Positions 6,607 through 13,681 of a DNA stretch of 13,681 bases are shown piece by piece. Below the pieces are notes generated by a model. It had not been told where the DNA came from, did no database searches, and saw only the letters and a program-made list of their open reading frames with translations. Positions within the stretch are counted from its first letter, which is position 1, and every line of letters starts with the position of its first letter. The stretch covers positions 1 through 13,681 of the forward strand of contig DFBO01000133.1 of NCBI GenBank assembly GCA_002366675.1. Reading direction: 5' to 3'. The DNA comes from Flavobacteriaceae bacterium UBA3078. GTDB lineage: Bacteria; Bacteroidota; Bacteroidia; Flavobacteriales; Flavobacteriaceae. The position numbers and the translations under genes are program-made.

Positions 6607-6638
6607 CAAAATTGCACTTTATTGGAAAGTCAAACAAT
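6607..6638 (-). promoter_or_regulatory. Candidate promoter of the lipoprotein gene
   Basis: On the minus strand ATTG (6635-6638) is followed after 20 bases by CAATTTTG (6607-6614), close to the TTTG-N20-TAnnTTTG pattern with one mismatch in each box. The predicted transcript start is about 25 bases before the lipoprotein ATG. An ATACG/CGTAT inverted repeat (6637-6654) overlaps the upstream box and could bind a regulator, but it is short. Confidence 0.4.
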
Positions 6639-6698
6639 ACGAAGAATTACGTATATTTTAATTGGAGAATATTAATGATAGTGAAAAGTGAATGAAGC

Positions 6699-7664
6699 CT
6701 AAAAAAATATATGTGGAAATTCTGATTGAATTTTTACTTTACTTTCAGACAGCTTTTGAAGAAATAGTTTATGTGCTTCGGAATCTGGATTGAATGGTTT
6801 ATGCTGAAGTCCTTTCTGAATAATATTAACTTCTTCCATTGTTTTTAAAGCTTCTTCTAACATCCAGGATTCTTTAAACTTCTCCCAAATATATTTGATA
6901 GCTGTTTGGTTAGGATGAATCATGTCTTCTGCGTAAAAACGATAATCACGAAGTTCGTCCATCATGAGTTCGTAGGAAGGAAAATAAAATGATTGTTGAT
7001 TAACGATTAACGATTTTTGATTTAAGAACTCATGTATTGCAGAAATTAAATAAGCTTTACTTTGAGTGTTTTCTACAAAACCATCTTTTAAATGCCTAAC
7101 TGGAGAAACTGTTAATATAATTGAAGCTAACCTATTTACACTTCTTATAAGAGCAACAATAGATTGTAGAGATTCTGAAACTTCATCAACAGAAAGTAGT
7201 TCTTTTAGAAACTTCTTTTGTGGCACTTTATGGCAATTTGAAACTATTGTATCTGTTTCTATATGTCTATAAACCCAAGCTGTACCTAAAGTGATAATTA
7301 TATGTGAAGAATTGTTTAGCTGATTAGCTGTTAATTGAATTTGATTATTTAATGCATTTAAAAGAGTTTCTTTATTTGGGTTACTTAATTTTGAATGTGA
7401 TTCAAAGCAATGCCATTGTTCATTTTGAAAAAAGATATCCTCTTCCGTATAAACTTTTTCATTTATAGCATTTGTAATTAGGTTTTCTATAGCCAATGGT
7501 TGAAAAAGTATTCCAAACGGATTCTGAAGAGATTGAAATTTAAAATAGTCTAATTTCTCTCCCATATTTTCAACAAAACAAGAACCGATTAAAAGCAACT
7601 TAGAGTTATAATCTATTAGATTATGTTGCTGTTTCCTGATTGGTATTTTTGTTTGTAGCTTCAA
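6699..7664 (-). CDS. GSCFA-domain protein (SGNH-hydrolase-like)
   Basis: This 321-residue protein carries the family-naming GSCF motif at 27-30 (S28 the likely nucleophile), NPFGILFQP at 48-56, TLGTAWVYR at 125-133, CHKVPQ at 144-149, ILTVSPVRH at 183-191 and DMIHPN at 247-252, where D247 and H250 would complete an SGNH-like triad. There is no signal peptide. The substrate is not known for the family. The start is unusual: it is TTG, 3 bases after the alaS stop. An in-frame TAA two codons upstream rules out any earlier start, and the next methionine (residue 34) lies after GSCF, so TTG is the only start that keeps the motif. The gene is co-transcribed with alaS. No clear terminator is visible after it. 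Confidence 0.88.
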   Translation of the reverse strand: MKLQTKIPIRKQQHNLIDYNSKLLLIGSCFVENMGEKLDYFKFQSLQNPFGILFQPLAIENLITNAINEKVYTEEDIFFQNEQWHCFESHSKLSNPNKETLLNALNNQIQLTANQLNNSSHIIITLGTAWVYRHIETDTIVSNCHKVPQKKFLKELLSVDEVSESLQSIVALIRSVNRLASIILTVSPVRHLKDGFVENTQSKAYLISAIHEFLNQKSLIVNQQSFYFPSYELMMDELRDYRFYAEDMIHPNQTAIKYIWEKFKESWMLEEALKTMEEVNIIQKGLQHKPFNPDSEAHKLFLQKLSESKVKIQSEFPHIFF

Positions 7665-7667
7665 ATA

Positions 7668-10283
7668 TTATTTTAAATAATTTTCAGCAACTTTTAAAGC
7701 CTCTTCTATTCCTTCGGGATTTTTACCTCCTGCAGTTGCAAAGAAAGGTTGTCCACCTCCACCTCCTTGAATATATTTTCCAAGTTCTCTAACAATCTGT
7801 CCTGCATTGAGTCCTTTTTTAGAAACCAATTCTTTAGAGATGTAACAAGACAACAAGGCCTTACCATCGTTTTCTGCACCAAATAACAAGAATAAATTAT
7901 TAAACTGGCTTCCTAACTCAAAACAAACATCTTTAATTCCAGCAGCATCTAAATCTAGTTTTTTTGCCAAAAACTGAATACCATTTATTTCTGTCAATTC
8001 ATTCTTTAGATCGCCTTTAACATTTTTAGCTTTTTCTTTTAATAAGGTCTCAATTTGCTTTTTAAGATCTGCATTTTCATCTTGAAGTCCTTGTAAAGCC
8101 TTTACTGGCTCTTTAGTATTATTAAGCATGCTCTTTATGTCTGTAAAAGCCTTATTACTATCTTCAAAATAACCTTTTACAGCATCATTTGTAATGGCTT
8201 CGATACGACGAATTCCTGCTGCTACAGCACCTTCAGACACAATTTTAAAATACCAAATATCACCTGTATTCTCTACATGTGTTCCACCACATAATTCTAT
8301 AGATTGCCCAAAACGTATTGCACGAACTGTATCTCCATATTTTTCACCAAAAAGAGCCATAGCTCCTTCTTCTAGAGCTTTTTCCATTGGAATATTTCTT
8401 TTCTCTTGAAGAGGTAACTTTCCTGCTATTCTGGCATTTACAAAACTTTCTACATCACGTAATTCTTCAGAAGTTAATTTAGAAAAATGTGAGAAATCAA
8501 ATCGTAAATATTTTGAGTGGACTGCTGAGCCTTTTTGCTCTACATGTTCTCCTAAAACCTCTCTTAAAGCTTGATGCAATAAATGAGTTGCTGTATGATT
8601 ACACTCTGTTCTATGACGCTGCTTTGAATCAACAACAGCTTTTAATACCTCATCCTTATGTTTTGGCAAGTTCTTCGCAAAATGAATGATAAGATTATTT
8701 TCTTTCTTCGTGTCTAATATGTAAACTACATCACCATGTTCATCTTCCAAATAGCCTTTATCACCTACTTGTCCTCCACCTTCAGGATAAAATGGTGTAA
8801 TATTGAATACTAACTGATACATTTCGCCATCTTTTTTTGAAACAACCTTACGGTAACGTGTAATTTTCACATGTGCTTCTAAGTTGTCGTAACCTATAAA
8901 TTCTTCAACTTCGTCATGATGTAAAACTATCCAATCTTCCGTACTCATTTCGCTAGCAGCACGAGAACGGTCTTTTTGCTTTTTCATCTCCACATGGAAG
9001 CCAGCTTCATCTAACTTTAAGCCCCTTTCACGAAGAATTAAAGCTGTTAAATCTATTGGAAAACCAAAGGTATCGTAAAGTTCGAAAGCTTTGCCTCCAG
9101 AAACAACATCTGACTTTTCGTCTTCAACAATTTTATTAAGTAATACCAATCCTTGATCTAATGTTCTTAAAAAAGATTGTTCTTCTTCTCTAATCACATT
9201 TTCAATTAATTGTTTTTGGGCCTTAAGTTCTGGAAATGCTTGTCCCATTTTTTTACTTAAAACATCAACTAATCTATATATAAATGGTTCTTTCTGATCT
9301 AAAAAAGTAAAACTGTAACGAATAGCACGACGTAAAATTCTACGAATTACATAACCTGCGCCATTGTTGCTTGGCAATTGTCCATCTGCTATAGAAAAAG
9401 CAACAGCTCTAACATGGTCGGAAATAACACGAATTGCAATATCTATCTTTTCATCTTTTCCATAATGTTTATCTGCAATGGTTTCAATTTCTCTAATTAT
9501 TGGTGTAAAAACATCTGTATCGTAATTAGACTGAACACCTTGTAAAACCATACAAAGTCTTTCGAAACCCATTCCTGTATCAATGTGCTTATTTGGTAAA
9601 TTCTCTAATGAACCATTTGCCTTTCGGTTGTATTGCATGAAAACCAGATTCCATATTTCAACAACATGTGGATGATCCATATTAACTAAAGATTTCCCGT
9701 CTACTTTAGCTTTTTCTTTAGCTGAACGAATATCTACATGTATTTCGCTACAAGGACCACAAGGACCTTGTTCTCCCATTTCCCAAAAGTTATCTTTCTT
9801 ATTTCCCATAAGAATTCTATCTTCAGGAATGAACTGTTTCCACAAATCGAAAGCTTCTTGATCTAAAGACAAGTTATCGCTATCGTTGCTTCCTTCAAAA
9901 ACAGTTACATAAAGTATGTCTTTATCAATACCATAAACTTCTGTCAATAATTCCCAAGCCCAAGCTATAGATTCCTTTTTGAAATAATCACCAAAGCTCC
10001 AGTTGCCCAACATTTCAAAAAGTGTATGATGATACGTATCGTATCCCACTTCTTCTAAATCGTTATGCTTTCCTGAAACACGTAAACACTTTTGACTATC
10101 TGCAATACGGTTATTCTTTGGCTTAGCATTTCCTAAAAAGTATTCTTTAAAAGGAGCCATTCCAGAATTAACAAACATAAGTGTAGGGTCATCTTTTAAC
10201 ACCATTGGTGCAGATGGAACAATACTATGTTTTTTATTTTTGAAAAAATTTAAAAATTCTGATCGTATTTCTTGAGACTTCAT
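7668..10283 (-). CDS. alaS: Alanyl-tRNA synthetase
   Basis: This 871-residue protein has the full length and all domains of AlaS, which charges tRNA-Ala with alanine in the cytosol. The class II catalytic domain starts at MKSQEIRSEFLNFF and includes FVNSGMAPFK (37-46), GYDTYHHTLFEMLGNWSFGDY (split around residues 80-100) and GMGFERL (237-243). The editing domain has HTATHLLH (H563 and H567) and CGGTH (C665 and H669), the four zinc ligands that clear Ser- and Gly-tRNA-Ala. The C-terminal domain ends with the glycine-rich GGGGGQP (839-845). Nothing is missing or odd. A promoter candidate lies at 10316-10346, and the GSCFA gene follows 3 bases downstream. The M23 peptidase gene is divergent. Confidence 0.98.
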   Translation of the reverse strand: MKSQEIRSEFLNFFKNKKHSIVPSAPMVLKDDPTLMFVNSGMAPFKEYFLGNAKPKNNRIADSQKCLRVSGKHNDLEEVGYDTYHHTLFEMLGNWSFGDYFKKESIAWAWELLTEVYGIDKDILYVTVFEGSNDSDNLSLDQEAFDLWKQFIPEDRILMGNKKDNFWEMGEQGPCGPCSEIHVDIRSAKEKAKVDGKSLVNMDHPHVVEIWNLVFMQYNRKANGSLENLPNKHIDTGMGFERLCMVLQGVQSNYDTDVFTPIIREIETIADKHYGKDEKIDIAIRVISDHVRAVAFSIADGQLPSNNGAGYVIRRILRRAIRYSFTFLDQKEPFIYRLVDVLSKKMGQAFPELKAQKQLIENVIREEEQSFLRTLDQGLVLLNKIVEDEKSDVVSGGKAFELYDTFGFPIDLTALILRERGLKLDEAGFHVEMKKQKDRSRAASEMSTEDWIVLHHDEVEEFIGYDNLEAHVKITRYRKVVSKKDGEMYQLVFNITPFYPEGGGQVGDKGYLEDEHGDVVYILDTKKENNLIIHFAKNLPKHKDEVLKAVVDSKQRHRTECNHTATHLLHQALREVLGEHVEQKGSAVHSKYLRFDFSHFSKLTSEELRDVESFVNARIAGKLPLQEKRNIPMEKALEEGAMALFGEKYGDTVRAIRFGQSIELCGGTHVENTGDIWYFKIVSEGAVAAGIRRIEAITNDAVKGYFEDSNKAFTDIKSMLNNTKEPVKALQGLQDENADLKKQIETLLKEKAKNVKGDLKNELTEINGIQFLAKKLDLDAAGIKDVCFELGSQFNNLFLLFGAENDGKALLSCYISKELVSKKGLNAGQIVRELGKYIQGGGGGQPFFATAGGKNPEGIEEALKVAENYLK

Positions 10284-10315
10284 CTGTTTATTTTGAAAGC
10301 TAATTTTTAAAAAAC

Positions 10316-10346
10316 CAACCTTAATTTATTACAATTTCTATGCAAA
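10316..10346 (-). promoter_or_regulatory. Candidate promoter of alaS
   Basis: On the minus strand TTTG (10343-10346) is followed after 19 bases by TAAGGTTG (10316-10323), matching the Bacteroidetes TTTG-N19-TAnnTTTG consensus with one mismatch. The predicted transcript start lies about 25 bases before the alaS ATG. Confidence 0.5.
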
Positions 10347-10428
10347 TTTATTTTAAATTTCGGATTGAGAGAAACTACTTCCTTATTTTATCCTTTAGAT
10401 TTACTAAATTTACAATGAATATATTTTG

Positions 10429-10436
10429 TAGGTTTG
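10429..10436 (+). promoter_or_regulatory. Candidate -7 box of the M23 peptidase operon
   Basis: TAGGTTTG is an exact match to the Bacteroidetes -7 consensus TAnnTTTG and lies 66 bases before the peptidase start, in the divergent region shared with alaS. No clear TTTG box is found 19-21 bases upstream, so confidence is low. Confidence 0.35.
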
Positions 10437-10502
10437 TTCGTTTTGGTCTTTAAATGAATTAAATTCTTATTTATTCCATGCAAAAATAGTATAAAATAGA
10501 TA

Positions 10503-11474
10503 ATGAGTAAGGTAAAATATTATTATGATTCAGATACGCTTTCTTACAGAAAAATAGAGCGTAAAAAAGGAAGAGCTTTTAAATACATTTCGTTATTTTT
10601 ATTAGCCTCTGCTTTATTCGCCTTTCTATTTGTATTTATTGCAAGTCAATTTATCGAATCTCCTAGAGAAAAAGGGCTAAAGCACGAATTACAAAACGCC
10701 CAATTACAGTTAGAGCTTTTAAATAAAAAAATGGATGAGACTGAGACAGTTCTTGCAAGTATAGCTGAAAGAGACAACAATATTTATAGACATTATTTTG
10801 AAGCAAACCCAATTCCAGATGAGCAAAGAAAAGCAGGTTTTGGAGGAATTAATAGATATAAAAATTTAGAAGGTTTTGATAATTCTAAACTTATTATAGA
10901 GAGTCATAAAAGAATAGATCAATTACAAAAACAAATCGTGGTTCAATCTAAATCACTAGATGAAGTTGCGAAACTTGCTAAAGAAAAAGAAAAATTATTA
11001 GCAGCAATTCCAGCTATTCAACCTGTTAAAAATGAAGATTTAACCAGAATGGCTTCTGGTTATGGAATGAGAACAGATCCCTTTACCAAAATAAGAAAGA
11101 TGCATTGGGGAATGGATTTCACAGCTCCAAGAGGCACGCCAGTTTATGCTTCTGGAGATGGTGTAGTTGAACGAGCAGACAATGGTGCTGCTGGTTATGG
11201 AAATCATATTAGAATAGACCATGGTTATGGTTATGTAAGTTTGTATGGACATCTTTACAAATACAATATTAGAAAAAATCAAAAAGTAAAACGTGGCGAT
11301 ATTATTGGATTTGTTGGGAGCACAGGTAGATCTGAAGCACCACATTTACATTACGAAATCTTTAAAGATGACCAACGTATCAATCCTATTAATTTTTACT
11401 ATGGAAGTTTATCTGCTGAAGAATTTAATAAGTTACTTGAGCGTGCTACCCTAGAAAACCAATCTTTAGACTAA
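10503..11474 (+). CDS. M23-family metallopeptidase, membrane-anchored (LytM-like)
   Basis: This 323-residue protein has a short basic cytoplasmic end, one transmembrane helix (about 28-50), a periplasmic coiled coil (57-90, again 130-167) and a C-terminal M23 domain. The zinc and catalytic residues are all present: H201 and D205 in HWGMD, H250 in YGHL, and H281 and H283 in HLHYE. The SGYGMRTDP lead-in (185-193) is typical. Such enzymes cut peptide cross-links in peptidoglycan or act as envelope scaffolds. Because the active site is intact, I expect real endopeptidase activity. The gene is divergent from alaS, and its stop overlaps the next gene by one base (TAATG), implying coupled translation with the MerR regulator. 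Confidence 0.94.
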   Translation: MSKVKYYYDSDTLSYRKIERKKGRAFKYISLFLLASALFAFLFVFIASQFIESPREKGLKHELQNAQLQLELLNKKMDETETVLASIAERDNNIYRHYFEANPIPDEQRKAGFGGINRYKNLEGFDNSKLIIESHKRIDQLQKQIVVQSKSLDEVAKLAKEKEKLLAAIPAIQPVKNEDLTRMASGYGMRTDPFTKIRKMHWGMDFTAPRGTPVYASGDGVVERADNGAAGYGNHIRIDHGYGYVSLYGHLYKYNIRKNQKVKRGDIIGFVGSTGRSEAPHLHYEIFKDDQRINPINFYYGSLSAEEFNKLLERATLENQSLD

Positions 11475-11803
11475 TGCATATAGAACTACCAGAAAAAAGA
11501 TATTATGGTATTGGCGAAGTAGCCAAAGCCTTTAAAGTAAATACATCATTAATACGTTTTTGGGAAAAAGAATTCGATGTATTAAAGCCTAAAAAAAATG
11601 CTAAAGGAAACAGAAAGTTTACACCTGAAGATATAAAAAACTTAAAGTTTATTTATCATTTGGTAAAAGAAAGAGGTTTTACTCTTGATGGAGCAAAAAC
11701 TCACCTTAAAGAAGAAAAAAAGAAAACTCTAAGCAATTTTGAAATTGTTAGTAAATTAGAAGACATCAAAGCTCAATTGATTAAAATTAAAAATCATTTG
11801 TAA
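11474..11803 (+). CDS. Short MerR-family transcriptional regulator
   Basis: This 109-residue protein is a MerR winged helix-turn-helix with almost nothing after it. The DNA-binding domain (about 9-75) includes YYGIGEVAKAFKVNTSLIRF, then WEKEF and the wing NRKFTPEDIKNLKFIY. A lysine-rich helix (76-109) should form the antiparallel dimer coil. There is no metal-binding cysteine cluster or drug-binding domain, so the effector, if any, is unknown. The start ATG overlaps the peptidase stop (TAATG). The following gene, lemA, begins 71 bases later. It may regulate this operon or another envelope gene. Confidence 0.9.
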   Translation: MHIELPEKRYYGIGEVAKAFKVNTSLIRFWEKEFDVLKPKKNAKGNRKFTPEDIKNLKFIYHLVKERGFTLDGAKTHLKEEKKKTLSNFEIVSKLEDIKAQLIKIKNHL

Positions 11804-11874
11804 CAATTAATTAAAAACTTCAACTAATAATTTAGAGTAATTATACAAATCACTAATCTTAAAATTTATACAAA

Positions 11875-12474
11875 ATGAAAAAATGGTTAATTCCTGTAAT
11901 AATTATTGCCGTAATAGGCTTTGGTATTTACAATTGGGCTGTTGACTTTAATAATACAGCAGTAGAACATGAAGCTGATGCAAAAACAGCTTGGGCTGAT
12001 GTTGAAAGTTCATATCAACGTAGAAATGATCTTATTGGAAATTTAGTTAAAACTGTTCAAGGTGCTGCAGATTTTGAAAGAACAACCTTAAGAGAGGTTA
12101 TAGAAGCACGTGCGAAAGCAACCTCTACTACTATTGATGCAAGTAACTTGACTGCAGATAATATGGCTCAATTTCAACAAGCACAATCTGGTTTAAGTGG
12201 TGCTCTCTCTAAATTACTAGTATCTGTTGAACGCTATCCAGAACTTAAGGCTAATCAGAATTTTCTAGAACTTCAATCTCAATTAGAAGGAACCGAAAAT
12301 CGTATTAATGTTGCTAGAGATCGTTACAACGAAAAAGTAAATGTCTACGATAAACACATCAAAGTATTCCCAGGAAAACTTCTGGCTGGATTATTTGGTT
12401 TTGAAGAAATGCCTCGCTATAAAGCTGATGCAGGCAGCGAAAATGCACCAGATGTAGATTTTGATTTCGAATAA
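11875..12474 (+). CDS. lemA: LemA family protein
   Basis: This 199-residue protein matches LemA in length and order. It has an N-terminal membrane helix (about 4-20), then the long helical bundle with WADVESSYQRRNDLIGNLV (40-58), the VERYPELKANQNFLELQSQL block (117-136), the EGTENRINVARDRYNEKV stretch and a C-terminal FPGKLLAGLFGF (165-176) preceding an acidic tail. The family is membrane-anchored with the bundle outside the membrane; its function is poorly defined. In many bacteria lemA lies next to TPM-domain genes, as here: the first TPM gene begins 6 bases after its stop. The C-terminal tail, rich in D and E, is a little longer than usual. Confidence 0.94.
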   Translation: MKKWLIPVIIIAVIGFGIYNWAVDFNNTAVEHEADAKTAWADVESSYQRRNDLIGNLVKTVQGAADFERTTLREVIEARAKATSTTIDASNLTADNMAQFQQAQSGLSGALSKLLVSVERYPELKANQNFLELQSQLEGTENRINVARDRYNEKVNVYDKHIKVFPGKLLAGLFGFEEMPRYKADAGSENAPDVDFDFE

Positions 12475-12480
12475 ATATAT

Positions 12481-12918
12481 ATGTCTAAAATTGAAGATTT
12501 TTTAACTGCACAAGAAGAACAAGAAATTGTAAAAGCCATTCGTATGGCTGAAAAGAATACGTCTGGAGAAATTAGAGTGCATATTGAAAAATCTTCAAAA
12601 ACAGACGCTTTTAATCGATCTATGGAAGTGTTTCATTTTTTAAAAATGGATAACACCAAAGAACAAAATGGCGTATTAATTTATGTGGCTGTAGAAGACA
12701 AAACGTTTGTTATTTATGGAGATAAAGGCATTAATGATATTGTTGGTAAAGATTTTTGGGATAGCACTAAAGACGCTATTCAAGCACAATTTAAAATTGG
12801 CAATTTCAAACAAGGATTAATTGATGGTATATTAAAAGCTGGACAAGCTTTAGAAAAAAACTTTCCTTGGCATCCTAATGACACAAACGAATTGAGCAAT
12901 GAAATATCAAAAGGCTAA
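12481..12918 (+). CDS. TPM-domain protein without signal peptide
   Basis: This 145-residue protein is essentially one TPM domain (TPM_phosphatase family). Typical pieces are FLTAQEEQEIVKAIRMAEKN (split: FLTAQEEQEI at 7-16), TSGEIRVHIE (27-36), NGVLIYVAVEDKTFVIYGDKG (63 onward), and GLIDGILKAGQAL near the end. No signal peptide or membrane helix is visible, unlike the next gene, so it may act in the cytoplasm or at the inner membrane face. It begins 6 bases after lemA and its stop overlaps the next start (TAATG), so it is expressed with both neighbours. Biochemical activity is uncertain; some family members have weak phosphatase activity. Confidence 0.9.
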   Translation: MSKIEDFLTAQEEQEIVKAIRMAEKNTSGEIRVHIEKSSKTDAFNRSMEVFHFLKMDNTKEQNGVLIYVAVEDKTFVIYGDKGINDIVGKDFWDSTKDAIQAQFKIGNFKQGLIDGILKAGQALEKNFPWHPNDTNELSNEISKG

Positions 12919-13681
12919 TGTTAAAACTTAATAAAATAAAGTTTTTAATTATTCTACTTTTAAGTCTAAGCATGTCTCATGACTTAATTGCTCAATACGA
13001 TATTCCCGAAATTCCAAAGGAGCAAACTAGTGTTTACGATTATATCTCATTATTATCTACTTCTGAGAAAAGTAGTTTAGAAGAAAATCTTATTCGTTAT
13101 TCAGACACCACATCAACACAAATTGTGGTCGTAATTATTTCTTCAACTAATGGTGAAAACATCAATTATCTTGGAGCTCAATGGGGACAAAAGTGGGGAA
13201 TTGGTCAAGCAAATGAAGATAATGGTGTTTTAATATTGTTAGCTAAAGACGATAGAAAAATAGCTATTAACACAGGATATGGTGTTGAGCATTTATTGAC
13301 TGATGCAATGTCTAAACGTATTATTGAAAGAGACATTATTCCTTATTTTAAACAAAATGATTATCCTGGAGGTCTAAATCGAGGTACAGAAGCCATTTTT
13401 GAAGTTCTAACGGGCGAATACCAGGGTTCAAGAAAATCTTCTAATGATTCTGGATTACCAAGTTTTCTGTTTTTTATTCTATTCTTGATTTTCATAATTA
13501 TTCTAATTTCTATATCCAAAAGTAAACGTGGTGGTAAAGGTGGTTCTGGAAACAATTCAGGTGGAGGCTTTAGCATACTTGATGCCATTATTTTAAGCAA
13601 TATGGGAAGAGGTAGTTATGGAGGCTCATCAGGTGGCTTCGGAAGTTCTTCTGGTGGAGGTTTCTCTGGAGGTGGATTTGG
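12918..13681 (+). CDS. TPM-domain membrane protein (YgcG-like), 3' end cut by window edge
   Basis: I translated this from the ATG at 12918, which overlaps the stop of the previous gene (TAATG). There are 254 codons to the window edge. The protein has a signal peptide (about 1-26, ending LIAQ), a TPM domain (about 36-165) with TQIVVVIIS, WGQKWGIG, NGVLILLAKDDRKIAINTGYG and GGLNRGTEAI (151-160), a transmembrane helix (180-200) and a glycine/serine-rich tail (205 onward) with repeated GGG and SSGG units. This is the usual order in YgcG-like proteins, where the TPM domain lies outside and the Gly-rich tail inside. Probably few residues are missing, since the family commonly ends soon after such a glycine-rich stretch. 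With lemA it forms the common LemA-TPM pair. Confidence 0.9.
   Translation, partial: MLKLNKIKFLIILLLSLSMSHDLIAQYDIPEIPKEQTSVYDYISLLSTSEKSSLEENLIRYSDTTSTQIVVVIISSTNGENINYLGAQWGQKWGIGQANEDNGVLILLAKDDRKIAINTGYGVEHLLTDAMSKRIIERDIIPYFKQNDYPGGLNRGTEAIFEVLTGEYQGSRKSSNDSGLPSFLFFILFLIFIIILISISKSKRGGKGGSGNNSGGGFSILDAIILSNMGRGSYGGSSGGFGSSSGGGFSGGGF

Noticed and set aside
7738..7770. Glycine-run codons in alaS as a possible repeat expansion
   Set aside because: A glycine-rich GGGGGQP segment near the C-terminus is normal for AlaS.
13361..13600. A 79-residue minus-strand, proline-rich reading frame
   Set aside because: It is the antisense image of the glycine-rich tail of the TPM protein.
13500..13681. 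Gly/Ser repeats as a tandem DNA repeat or mobile element
   Set aside because: They are imperfect in DNA, keep the reading frame and are usual for YgcG-like C-terminal tails.

Overview
This 13.7 kb, AT-rich window looks like the chromosome of a member of the Flavobacteriaceae (Bacteroidetes). The evidence is the gene families (GSCFA next to alaS, a DUF4230 protein, a lipoprotein with an acidic residue cluster after the lipid cysteine), the lack of Shine-Dalgarno sequences, and several candidate promoters of the Bacteroidetes TTTG-N19/20-TAnnTTTG type. No phage, insertion sequence, CRISPR array, tRNA or rRNA is visible, and no gene-free stretch exceeds about 300 bases.

Left end (1-2643): a PaaE-type reductase of the phenylacetyl-CoA epoxidase, cut by the window edge, lies downstream of a TetR-family regulator on the minus strand. 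A small rhodanese is divergent from the regulator and meets a DUF4230 membrane-anchored protein tail to tail. Two near-identical palindromes with the core TAACACTTGTTA sit on either side of tetR, one before paaE and one before the rhodanese. They are probably the regulator's operators.

Sensory operon (2658-5950, minus strand): a small membrane/coiled-coil protein, a TPR histidine kinase (HisKA_3 type) and a NarL/FixJ response regulator appear to form one transcript. A good promoter lies upstream, an intrinsic-terminator-like hairpin lies inside the leader, and a terminator follows the response regulator. The DUF4230 gene just downstream has a similar arrangement, and both leaders share a 12-base sequence, which suggests a common riboregulatory or terminator-linked module.

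Centre (5907-10346, minus strand): a surface-type lipoprotein with its own promoter and terminator, then alaS followed 3 bases later by a GSCFA protein that uses a TTG start.

Right end (10429-13681, plus strand): divergent from alaS is a compact series of an M23 peptidase, a short MerR regulator, LemA and two TPM-domain proteins, the last cut by the window edge. Two junctions are TAATG stop/start overlaps. The group points to envelope and peptidoglycan maintenance.

The most interesting candidates are the shared operators around tetR, which would place a rhodanese in a phenylacetate-linked regulon, and the terminator-bearing leader of the small-protein/kinase/regulator operon.
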